DNA from: Lepisosteus oculatus
Taxonomy: Eukaryota > Chordata > Actinopteri > Semionotiformes > Lepisosteidae
Assembly: GCF_040954835.1 (NCBI RefSeq)
Contig: NC_090706.1
Span: 23,631,148 to 23,695,147 of the forward strand
Length of the DNA stretch: 64,000 nt
Direction of reading: 5' to 3'
Shown here one piece after another: positions 28,780-46,300 of the stretch. The notes beneath the pieces were generated by a model. That model did no database searches. It worked only from the letters and a program-made list of their open reading frames with translations, and had not been told where the DNA came from. Position 1 is the first letter of the stretch, and each line of letters opens with the position of its first letter. The position numbers were made by a program, and so were the translations under genes.

Positions 28780-29180
28780 CAGAGTTGTTTAACCAGCGGC
28801 GTGTGCATTATCCGTTTTGTAAAATACATGTTGTGAGCGCGCGTGTCTGTGTACACGCGCTGCCAGATGCCATAGTAATTCGGTTACTTTAAACTGCATG
28901 AAAGAAAGACCCGTTTTCTGCCAGAGTTTGTAGTGCGGCTTACAGCGGTGCGGTCGAATGTCCTCGGAGACAAATCCGAAAGCGCTCTGGCCTGCAGACA
29001 CATTAGGCCGAGCTCTCCTTGTGGGTGGGACTCGTTGGAAAACTGGGGAGGTTAAATACTAAAATGGGTGGATCCCATTCCTAGCCCTGGCACTTCAGCT
29101 CGATCAGGTTAGCTTCATTCCTTTCTGCGAAAACCGAAAGCGTACGTTCTGTCCCGGCTTTATGGAAGAGTTTTCTCTAC
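28780..29180 (+). promoter_or_regulatory. pitx1: Probable pitx1 promoter and 5' leader
   Basis: CpG and GC content rise sharply relative to the surrounding DNA between about 28800 and 29150, just before exon 1. There is a GC/KLF-type box (GTGGGTGGGA, about 29020-29030) and an AT-rich TATA-like TTAAATA at 29052. No transcription start can be assigned from sequence alone. Several short upstream ORFs follow before the main ATG. Confidence 0.5.
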
Positions 29181-29298
29181 ATGCAACATTTTGGTAAAAC
29201 CGTGAAACAAAAAACCTTTACCAGAATCCCGTTTTCAGCCTTCCTACAACATGACCGGTGTTTTACAGCAGAGGGATTGGTGTAACTATTTTTATTAA

Positions 29299-34845
<5,547 letters not shown>

Positions 34846-35540
34846 TACAGCCGGTCTAGCTCATACAACAAACTAGATTCCTGCGGATGCGGACCTGCGT
34901 GTGGCACAAAAGACAACTAAACTGGATTAGTTGCAATTATTTTCATATGGATTATGCGGGTTGCATGTGTTTACTTATAAACTTGCACAACAATTTAAAT
35001 ATCCATATTATTGGATCTCCTACAGGTGAAAGACTAATAACACTGCAACATTGTATAAAGAACTAAAAAGGACAGAGGCATGTTTTTCTCTTCGGCTTTG
35101 AAGAAATATTGACAATTTAACTGAAAATAATTTTTAATATTGAATTGGGAAAATATTTTAAAAAGAAAGGCAGGAAATGCAAAATGGTAGAAGATTAACT
35201 ATGTAATTTGTATATAAACTTGTATGCTGTTACCTTTGTGTTTTGACCCCATTATAATGCGCAGGAAATGCATGGTTGTGTTTTACGGTCAAGATGAAGC
35301 GTCTTTAAACTGTAAAACCAATTTAACTTTATATTTTTACTCTGGAGCGGTTTTCCCAATACGAAACATTTTTTAATAGAAAACAGCATGCTTTACTCAG
35401 TGCAAGGTGATTTGTATAAATTGATATTAATGTAAAAAAAATAGAAGCGAGTCAACTATTCTGTATCCTAAAGGTGATTGATAAAATATCTGCATGTATT
35501 TATGGTAATATCTGTCTTAATAAAGTACTGCAGATAACGT
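34846..35540 (+). other. pitx1: pitx1 3' UTR with poly(A) signal
   Basis: AT-rich sequence after the TGA stop. A canonical AATAAA at 35519-35524 is the first perfect signal and gives a 3' UTR of about 690 bases. Cleavage would be expected shortly after 35535. No microRNA-like hairpin was noticed. Confidence 0.65.
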
Positions 35541-38494
35541 TTTAAGATACTCGTTTTTGAAGTGGGAATCGCATCGTTTTACATTAGAACTTGCAGCGTT
35601 TTGCAGCTTCGTTTGTAAGCGTATGCAAAGGTAGGCTTAGTGCACAAATACCGTCGTCAATGAAAAATAGAAAAATAGATTTTTAAAACTTGTTTTAAAT
35701 ATCGTTGTTGAGCAATAGAATAACCAATAACTTATTTTTTAAAATACAGTTTGAGTGGAACTATAAGAGGTACTGAAAAGACGAATGAGATATTTTTTGT
35801 CTCGTAGATTTTTTCTGCGTTCATAAATGCTACGTATTTTAAATATATATTTTCCCAAATTTAACTTTGAAATGTTACTTTCAAAGCTTAATTAAGGGAA
35901 CAGAAAACACCTCTTTCGCTTATTTCTTATGAAAACTGAAACTTGACTACTAAAATCGATAACATTCCTATATCAAATCTAACTCAGATTTCAAACAGAC
36001 AAGACAATGGGTTTAAATAATGCATTTAGGAAACTCAAATGGTAAACCTGTGTGTTAAACATATGTCCAACGCAAATTTTGTTTTGGAAAGCGTACATAT
36101 TTACGGGGTGCAGGCTGGGTTTTATTGAGCTTATTGCAAATTTGCGTATTTTCGGACACCAAAGCACAGTGTTTGCTTTTAAAAATACTAAACAGAATAT
36201 TTTAAGAATGGGAAGATTTTACATTCTTAACTGAAAAAATATCGAAGGAATGGAAAAATGTTCGTGCTTTTATGCTTGTGAACACTTCAAACTATAAATA
36301 CTGTATACAAACACATTATCTAGATTAATAAAACAAGATGATTAATCCCCAGACATTTAAGGAACACGTTTAGCTGAAACGGTTTTCTTTCAAACGAAGA
36401 TGCGAATCATTGATCTCAGCATTTTAACTGCTGTGTACGTCTCATATCAGCTAGCCAAATACCTGAGGGTTTCACGAAAATCTTTCGCCTTGCTCACATT
36501 TCACGACAAGTGTGTATTGGCTTTGTTTGCTTCGGTACTCGAGACTGGACAGTGTAAACCATTAACTATCTAGAACCAAAGTCTGCAGATCCTCGATCAA
36601 CACAACAAAAAAGCGCACAGACACCATTAAACGTCGATCTGTAAGCTATTGTCTGCTTGTACATCTCTAACATGTCCTCTATGGTCTTATTAAACTCTGA
36701 TTGTGTGTCAGGCACATCCCTCGAATACCCTTTGCTTTTGTTTGCTGTGGTCAATGTAGGATAGACGAGCTCGACCCTGCCTGATCCAGGGAAGAAACTG
36801 GATTTTTGTAATAGATAGGATTTCAATTTTCTGGGATTAAGGTGATTTCAGGGGCCGAAAAATAGGGAGGAGAAAGCAGCTGGGAGGCATTAAAGAAAAA
36901 ACTGCAGTCGACATTTGTAACTTTGGAGACAGACGTTGCAACTTAACATTTTACTGAAATTTGTGCAAACATGAGATATATTTTACTCGTCAATAGTACC
37001 TTCATTTTTCAAAAATCATTTAAATAAGTCGTGAAAAGATCATAAGCGATTTTACCCAAGGAACCCAGCCTTTAAATTTAAAAGGTAAAAATAATTTCGA
37101 TTTGATATATACTTCAAATTGGAATTATGTTGATCGATGGACTTTGTTTTCAGGGGAACTTGGGATTTTCATGTTGAGTTAAAAAGAAAACTACGCAGTT
37201 TAATTTGAAAACCTTAAAAGGGTACGTTGTGAATTCATAAAATATTTTCGATATAGGTCAGAAGGTTTTGCTCTTGAAACGTTCATTAGTCTCTTTTGTA
37301 AACTGTAATACAATACTCTCAATAAAAACACATAATACTCACATAATAATAATACCCATCACATATAATAAACACAGTATATAAGATTTCAATTAATACG
37401 TTTTGCATGAGTTTAAAAATAATACAAGCCCAATGCCAGCATTCTATTTGCAACTAGAAAATGCTGTCTTTTATGTTGCATTTTGTACTGTTGCTGGTGA
37501 ATGTTATACTATAACAGGATACTGTTTACAAACAGTTACGTGGTTTTGTGTAGGCTGTGTCACAGTCTAGAACTGGCTGCTGGGAATTTTTGAGCTATCA
37601 AGCATGGCGTTGAAATTTCATTGTTTGTTTAAGTTGTTTTATGACTACAGTAAAAATGGAAAACCACAAGTTCTTATGGAAACTGTCAAGGGTGGAGAAA
37701 AATTGAGGTATTCACAAATGAAGGCTCTGAATGAAGTTACCCTTTTTTCCTCCTTCCCACTTTAAACGCGCACCCAAACGTACGCGCGCGTAGTCATATA
37801 GTACACACACTGTAAATGCAGCACAAGCTTTGGGTTTCTGCTTCAGCGTAATTGGACACTTGAACTACAAAGGCCTTGCACGTACGTTGATAAAATGCTA
37901 TTTTAGAAGTCTGCATGAAGAAATAATCTATCATCTAAAAGTAATTGCCACTGCAGTGTCTCATTTCGAGTGACAGAAAAAGCCGTAAATTATGGTATAA
38001 TGTGGTTTATAGCAATTACGCAAATGGGCTTGAGATAACAACTTTATAGAGCTTTAGTTATTGGCCCCTCACTCAGTGCCAAGCTTTGACTCACACTTCA
38101 TTAACCACATAATCAATGTGTAGTATCTTTCTTATAATACTGTACCAACCTTTCATATCTGAATTATTGACACATTAAAGTACTATTAATGGCAATAGGC
38201 TACTGCTCTCAGTGCCTTTTGTACATTATATATATCAACAAAACTTTTTACAAATTTTACAAATACTATTCCTCTGCTTCTTATCCAAAACTACCTAATA
38301 TAATATTTTTCATGTAGTACAGCGGTCTAAAATTTAGTTCCTGCAAGGCCTAGTGTCTTCTGTTTTTTGTTTTACTAGACCTCTTGGTACACAGTTGTTC
38401 TTATTATTTATAACTAACAGGAGAAAAATGCAGACCTGTATTTTTTTACACACAGAATTATGGGAATCCACCATGTTTTGAAACCACTGCTATC
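35541..38494. other. Intergenic between pitx1 and catsper3, left part
   Basis: AT-rich, low in repeats. The stretch 37900-38130 looks like possible conserved non-coding DNA. No gene. Confidence 0.55.
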
Positions 38495-38613
38495 CCATCC
38501 TCCATGAAGAAATGGCTGGAGGAGATTCTTTTATCAATTAACTTTGAGCAACAAAACAAGCCAGGTAGGCCCAATGGCCTCCTTTTATTTGTAGCATTTT
38601 TTTATGTTCCAGT
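38495..38613 (+). mobile_element. CR1-like LINE, short 3' end fragment
   Basis: Shares with the 24.4-kb copy the words GAAGAAATGGCTGGAGGAGA, AGGCCCAATGGCCTCC and TTTTTTTATGTTCC. Only the 3' UTR remains. Confidence 0.6.
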
Positions 38614-40144
38614 CGTCTGACCAGGCTCCGACAGTTTTACAGGTAGCTACCCCATTAATGATGTGAATGTTTTGAGGAATCAATAAAAAATCAACAATAA
38701 AAAACCTTGAGGAAGAATCCTAAGTTTGTAATGGAACAAAACCCAAAGGAAACTTGACTTTCCAGGAATGGAACTAGGAAAATGGAACACTGAATTTGAA
38801 TTACCTTATCCAAGAGTATGTCATTATGACTTTTCGGACAAAACAACACAGCCTCTGTTAAAATAATTCTATGTAAATGTACTGTATTAGATATATTATA
38901 TTACCAGCTTGCTGTGGTGGGTACACAAAATCACTCTGATAGTCAAATAGCGCAATTTAATACATTATATAATGTGATGCGTTAATAAGTGATTGCGGGA
39001 CTAACAGATTCTAGTTCCCAGTGCACATTTTGCACGCCAACCCAAAGTAACACAAATGACAACTGCTGCTTTTATTTGCTTCTGTGAAAACAGAGGTTCA
39101 ACTTCTTCAGGATTCCACTAGTTTGTTCATTTATCCTCAAGGATTTTTGCCTTTTTCTCCCCCTTTGCTTGACGCAAGTCCTCTTCCACAATCTGACTCA
39201 ATACAAAGGCAGTTTCAAAATAAAGCTGCTGCAACCTGAAAGGAATGATCAATCAGATTATCTTTATGATTTTGTATTCACTCCTATCTTTATGGGTTCA
39301 TTAACAATGAAAATATGTGTACTTTTCAAACAAAGTAGCCATTTCTATCTGAGGTATTTATTTATTTCTTACAAGGAAGACAATAAAGGAAAGAAATTTA
39401 CTTATATCAGAAAATGGTGGAAATAAGTCTTAATGGACAATTTTTGAATCAGGAAATAATCATTTTTTTACTCTTTTGGGTAAAGCTGTGTACAATTAGG
39501 TTTACATTGCAGACCATACAAAATGTCATATCAGGTACAGCTTTTCTTCTATAATAACTGAGGTCAATTTAAATCTATCTTCTATCTAAAACCTAATACA
39601 CCTTTTACTAGGACTTGTAAAAGTGCCTCAGATAAAAATAATTGTGTAGATGATTATTTTAAAATAAAGGTTTAATTTACAATAATTAGATTAAATATTA
39701 GAGAGGAAACCAGGTAAAATGCTTGCATCCAATGAGTGCAGAGATGCATAGAAACTGTATGTTTAATACTACTTTAAATTCACACACTTATAATGTGAAA
39801 AGAGATAGTGTCTTTCAAGAATTATCTCTACTAATGTTTGTATTCCTAAACAGTACATTTTCAGTTCAGTTGGAAGTAAGAAAGGGGCTGGAAATAATCT
39901 ACTTAAAAGCTGATTGAAGAGGTCAAAACATTTGTAACCAATCTTCTAAAAGGCACTGATATTTATAAAATATTTTCTCTGAACACCATTTAAATGCCAT
40001 CATTAGGACAGTATTGTTAGCATAATTCAATTAACTTAAATTACGGAACATTTTAAAGCACGGCTGAAACAGATCTGCAATGTACAATGTGGCTGTACTG
40101 GAGAATGATTAATCCTTTGCATGCATCTGCTTGTGGAATGTGAA
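38614..40144. other. Intergenic, 3' flank of catsper3
   Basis: Would hold the catsper3 3' UTR on the minus strand. Reverse poly(A) signals (TTTATT) occur, for example near 39360, but none can be preferred. No extra catsper3 exon was found. Confidence 0.5.
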
Positions 40145-40333
40145 TTACACTATTGTACCGAAAATGGTATCCCACCTATTTAAAGTATTGTCCTGATGAT
40201 CCAGAGATGCTAAGTAGATATCTATGAATGACATGCTTGTACAAAGATCTTCCATAACCATGTAATCAGTGCGCCGCAACGATTTTTTGAACTGCTCCAC
40301 CAGCATGCTGAAATCTTTATGGTCGTTGCTTGT
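40145..40333 (-). CDS. catsper3: catsper3 terminal coding exon 7
   Basis: The acceptor is TTTTGTCTGTAG|ACA, with 62 codons and a TAA at 40145-40147. The block SMLVEQFKKSLRRTDYMV, then SFIDIYLASLDHQDNT, matches the mammalian C-terminal region well. The last 12 residues (ending TIFGTIV) align without gaps to mammalian sequence before an earlier stop. A possible donor, AATAG|GTGGGA, lies just before them, so a further exon cannot be excluded. Confidence 0.85.
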   Translation of the reverse strand, partial: TSNDHKDFSMLVEQFKKSLRRTDYMVMEDLCTSMSFIDIYLASLDHQDNTLNRWDTIFGTIV

Positions 40334-43300
40334 CTACAGACAAAAAACAAGGAAGGAGTTCTTTGCAATATGACTTTTTTTGTCTGCAGTTAATAAAGTC
40401 CTAAGTACCCCCTGCTGTTATGTTATCTTTAAACATTTTAAAGGATATATCAATATATTGGAAAAATTAAATAACAAACTCATTAAGGAATTTAACACAA
40501 ATAAGAAACTAGTTTAAAACGCAAACCCCATGGGATCTTGAATGAAGACAAGTAGTCAAGCAAGTAGTAAATTATTTGCATCAGTACAATTATTATCTGC
40601 AAAGTATCTGTCTCTTAAAATCTACAGTACATAAGAATAGCGCTTAAACACTTATGCACACATTTAAGCTTTTTATGAAGATTTCTCAATTTTCTCACAC
40701 CCTCTGCAATTTGTGATAAGGACGAACCCCTTACTTTATACTGTACCATTTATTTTATTTTATTTTTTATAAAGTCTGTGCCATAACTTAAAGAAAATGG
40801 AAATTGTTTTCACTTTGCCCTTAGAAAACAATTGGATTCAATTTTCGAATGTTGAGAACTTTGAAATTTTGAAAGCTGTGGTGTACATGATCCTTCCTGT
40901 CTAGTCCTAAAGACCTACGTGGCTTTGAATGAGCTGTCTGACTTCCTCCTGCTGCCTCTGCAGGATTGCCTGCTTCTTCTGCGTGAGTGAGGCTTCTCGT
41001 TCACTCTGTACCTCCTTCTCAAAGCTCTTTGTCGAATGCTGCACATTGAAAATTAAAATCTTGAATAGACTTTTGATTCCTTATATGACAATCTTAGATA
41101 ATCAAGAGATATGCATAGACATAAAAAAATGCATCCAGATACCTGCTTACAGATGGGGAAGAGTAAGCTTTTTGCTTCCATTTGTAGCATAACAAAACAA
41201 AAAATATGTTGCTTTATGTACAATAGTCTCAAAAATCATTCATATGCCTGAAGAACAGCAATATAAAGCTGACATAGCTACAGAATGTATTAATTAATAT
41301 GTAATAGAAATGTATGAAAAGATGTACTGGCTATATTAATAGCATACCTATGAAAGTAATTACATTCCTAAATACATAATGTTCATATTTATTCAGTGCC
41401 TGTAAATATATTGAAAATACTATACATATATATTGAAAACACTGTACATTTCTTTCTATAACATTCTAAATTAGTCATTTAATGTAATAATTTTAGCCAT
41501 CTGAAACATTCACTAAGTCTTAGAAATTGTATACAAGCTTGTGGAAGCTAACTTCATTGCCACTGGGTATAAAAGGAGACTGATCTGAAGTAAAATGGAT
41601 ATATATATAATCTCATAAAATCTACACAGCTATACAAATCCATGAAAGATCTCCATTTCAACTGTGGCACCCATCTTCAAGAATCTCAATGAGATGGTTG
41701 CAATCTCACCAGGAAGAGGATGTCAGGAAGTTTTACCCACATAGTCTCTCAGTTAAGTGGTTTAGGAAGATATCTCACACCTACTGGCCACAAACGGGGA
41801 ATCTTAAAAAAATGGCATCATCAGGAATGTGTCCATGACTACTATTTGAATAATGGGGCCCTGTGAATCTGATGTGTGTAGTAGAGCTCTATGACAACAT
41901 TATAGAATTTACTCAATTGTAACAGCTAATTGACTCCCAACTCAAATGAAACCACATGACCTGGTTAGGTGAAAAACAGATGGGGTTTTTGGACAGTTTG
42001 ACCTAGGGTGTGGCAAGCAGAGAAAGGTAAAACATGGAAAAGGATGTCATCTTGTGTAAAGATGAGAAATGAAATAGTTCTGTTTCAGTGTTGTGTTGGA
42101 TCCTCTGGTTCTGCTGTCATTGTGAGGACTAAAAGGCAAACAGATTCCACAGTTTACCCAGACATATTAGCCACAAACCAGTGCCTTCTGCCATAAAACT
42201 GAAGCTTATTACAAAATGGTGTGAGCGGAAGATAGCAGACCCCATGTGCAAACTGCTCAGCTTGTGAGGGGTGGGGGAGGGGACAGGTTAATGAATAGAA
42301 AACCGAGGAGATAAGAGATTAACACACATTAACACTTAAATTTGGGGCAATATATTTACTGCCACAGGGAAATATATTAGCATCATTATTCTTCATAATT
42401 GATATTGATGATTTAGATATTTAGATTCTGGTATAGTTAATAAACTAGTCAGGTTTGCACATTATACCAAAATAGGAGAGCATATAAATGGCAAAGGATG
42501 GTTAATCAGAGTTAAACAAAATTCAAAACTGGGCAAAAATATGGTGGATGACACTTAAAACATACAAATGTGGAAATATTCTTAAAATACTATATATGTA
42601 GTTGGTGGGGCGGCACATTGGCACAGTGGTTAGCTCTGCTGCTTCACAGCATTGTGGCGCTGGATTGAATTCCTTGGGTGCTGTCTGTGTGGAGTTTGTA
42701 TGTTCTCCTCATTTTCACATGGGTTTCCTCCAGGTGCTGAAGTTTCCCCCCACAGTCCAAAGACATGCTGTTAGGTTAACTGGTTTCTGGGAAAATGTTC
42801 CCTGGTGTGAGTATGTTGTGTCTGTGTTTGTGTGTGCCCTGAGATGGACTAGCGTCCTGCCCAGGATGTACCCTGCATTGTGCCTATTACTTGTTGGGAT
42901 AGGCTGCAGCTACCCTGTAACCCTGTACTGAGTAACATGGTTACAAAATGGATGGATGAATGTAGTTTTGACCAATGTTATTTTTATACATACAAATGTG
43001 AAATTCTTACCAGTGTCAACTTTTAGTTGCAGTTTTGTCTATTAAAGGAAACTATTTTTTTTTTCATGGGACTGAGTAAGTAGCATAGGAAAGTGGTAGT
43101 ATTGTAAAATGCCAACAATTCAGTAGAGATAGTATAGAAAAACAGTGGAAGAAGCTACATGGAACACCAGCTATGGAAGCCAAGGACAGATTCTCTTGTC
43201 ATTGGGCTGCATCTTTAACAGTTTGAAACCAATGAGGAGTTGGTACAGAGCCATAAAAACATTACAGACTGAATAAGAGAACTATAAATAAATAACCACA

Positions 43301-46300
43301 AACCTTGCAAACTGCTTTTGAAAAGAAAATGTAAGAAAAATAGTCCCTTTAGCTGTTAACTATAACATGCATTCTGTTCAGAAGACATGCTGTTTACTAT
43401 ATCCAAAGCAACTTATTTGTTGTTATTTGTTAAGTACAGAAGTACTTTTGTTCATTGTAATGTGCTTTGCTTGGGGTTCTAACCCAACAATGCAAAGGGG
43501 TTCAAAAGTCAAAGAGGCTCGATTCCCTCCACAGAAATCCCTAGAAATATCACACTGTAGGGCTATGCAAAGAGTTGTCCAGCAGGACAACATAGTCTTG
43601 ACATATCTGACCACAAATACTGTTGGCAATATTCAAACCGTTTTCTAGAAATGCAGAAAAGTGACCGGTGCTCAATCATCACTCATTCTTGTCCTAGTGA
43701 GCGCTGTGGTGCTGCAGTGAATTCTGAATCAAGGAATGATAAAAAAGAATAAGTAAAATGAGAACTCCGGTGCTTGCCGAGATAGGCTCCAGCTCACCCT
43801 TGACTTTAAAAGTGGATGATGCAGTCAGAAAATGGATGGATGGAAGAAATGAATGCCTGGTTTTAAAGTTCATCTGGATGCAATTATCAGAAGGGCCACA
43901 TCTGGCTCCTCAGTTAGTTGCTGTAAAATCAATTATTTTTTTCTAATTCAGGAGTGCAGCTAACAGAACTTAAGTCTTTTAACTTTAGGCCTAACAAAAC
44001 CAACAACCCCTTTCCTAATTGCATTTTACAGCACGACCCCAGCACAAAACCAAGAACTGAACATACGTGAATTTCCATTATGACCACTCCAATGAACATG
44101 TTAAAGAAAATGAAATATCCAAGCAAAATGAAAACGATCGTAAAAGCCCGACTGGAAGTAAAGCCCAAATCATCCAGGCGTTTCTGCAGATCTGTCCAGC
44201 CATCAACCTGGAAAGACATAAAAAAACAATTAAACAAGCTGAACACATGTTCTTTGTATTTTCATCCACTGTATTATAATTGGAAAATACTTATGAGGTC
44301 CGAGAATGTCCTTGGTAAACCTTATTGTGGCATTAAGCCTCCCTGTTTGTTTTTAGAAAATAAAGGTTTATCACAAGTATCACAAGTATACTTTTTGTGC
44401 TGAAAGGTGACTTGCTGTTGTTTATTTAAATTACTAATGCAAGAAATCCCTCAGCACTGATGGCCTCCATTATGGAAACACAAGATAGGAAGTTTTAATC
44501 AGCCAATTTGGACCTATTCAGTGTATATCTTAGTCTTGGAAACTGTATGTTCCATACAGTTATCCATATCCATAGGGTCTGCACCCCAGTTGTACTTACA
44601 GTTACTAAACTGAAGAGTGTGAAGAGGGCAGCTCCCAGGTCACCCCAGTTTTGAGGGTCTCCAGTAACAGGATCCCCGAAGAAGTAATATCCAATTATTG
44701 CGAAGATAAACATAAGGAGAAAGAGCAATACCAGGACATACACCACACTCTTCAGGGTCTTGAACAGCGCTGAAATCAGAGCCTGAAATAAGAAATCGTT
44801 CGTTGGCCCAAATTATTCGTTGGAAACCAGTCATTTAATCATCCAGTCTTTGTAGTGCGTAATACATTTCAACGTGATTTTGTATAGAATAGTAATGCTC
44901 AGTACAGGAAGACAAAAGTAAATTTTATTATATAATTAGACGATAGACACTCGAAAAATAAAACAGATCGTCCGTTACTATGTGCAAGAAGGTGGAAATC
45001 TGCAATTTACTATTAATGGACTTGTATATGTGAGCTTGGAAAATCAAAGAAGAAAAATAATTCGCACGGTCATTTACCTGCAAACCCCGAATAAAGGAGA
45101 CTGTCTTAAGCACTCTCAAGGAGCGAGCCGCGCGGAGCATGCGCAGGGAGCTGAGGGAGCGCATCCCTGTCCCGCTGATGAATAGTGGAATGAAGGACAC
45201 GGTCAGAATAAAGGCATCAAACACGTTGTACGCGCTCTTCCAATATCCCTTGGGCTCCACATACACCTTCATTAAGAACTCCATGGTGTAAATGGCCAGA
45301 AAAAGCTCGTCTACTATCTGTGCACAAAAGAGTCAGTTCTGTAACAACGTTCAAACGCTAACCATTTTCAGATGCGATCATTAACTTTATACCATAGACG
45401 TTTTATAAACATCAAAAGGATGGATTCGTTTTTAATACAAGGAAAATTAGGTCCATTTGATCCAAACCCAGATAATCTCCTGCAAACTGTACGTTTCAGG
45501 AAAATAACTCTTGTGATTCTCATTTAAATTATTTTAACTCTTGGTAGGCAACTTTCCACATATACGAATACTTTTCTCTTAAAAAAAGAAAATTTTCGTA
45601 TGTTCTATATGGATAGGTCTTAAGCTTTCTTATGGAATTGGGATTTAAGACCACGAATAAATATCACCTTGACAGATGGAAAGTAACATACTGTATAAAA
45701 ACCTTTTTTACTCTCTCTTTTCATGAACTATCCTACGTTCATCTCTTACGCAATTACTGCACACGATTACCCAATAACGTACAGGAGATAATATAACTTC
45801 ACCCACCTCAAAAAAGCCGTAGAGTTTGTATTTCAGGTCATAGTCTGTCTCCAGCGCCATGAACAGGGCGTTGATTAAAATTGTCGACATGATGATGCCA
45901 TTGAACAATGATTTTTGAGTTATGTTGGAAATGTAATCATAGAATTCGATATCCTTTCTCCTGTTTGTACACACACATGGCATTCCCGTGAAATTCTTTA
46001 TAAATTAAACTCATTATATTGAACACAAAAGGAGTGGTTTATCAAAGGTTCAGTATAACGATTTCATTTTCCTTCATTTAAGCTCTGGTTTTATTTTTAT
46101 ACAACAATAATCTCTCATCTAAAGACGTTGCCATATATCGTATTTGAAAATATATGCTTCTTAAAACGAGCATGGTGTTCACTGTGTAGTTTAAGTGTTG
46201 ACCACACTCCTCCCAACACTTCTCCCTTTTTCTATTTTTATGTATTTAAAAAATAAGTATAACTAGAAAATTAGGATTTAGCTGATTTCACAGATTCAGC

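Larger units (their letters stand above)
41039..44066 (-). other. catsper3: catsper3 intron 5, repeat-rich
   Basis: GT-AG intron of 3028 bp, the largest in the gene. It holds a decayed LINE fragment (about 42370-42590), a full GGATGGATGG-type fish repeat (42602-42962) and a 3' piece of the same family (about 43765-43852). The stretch 41600-42300 is less AT-rich and may be further unrecognised repeat. Confidence 0.8.

Noticed and set aside
42602-42931. 109-codon frame
   Set aside because: It is the translation of the interspersed repeat at the same place.
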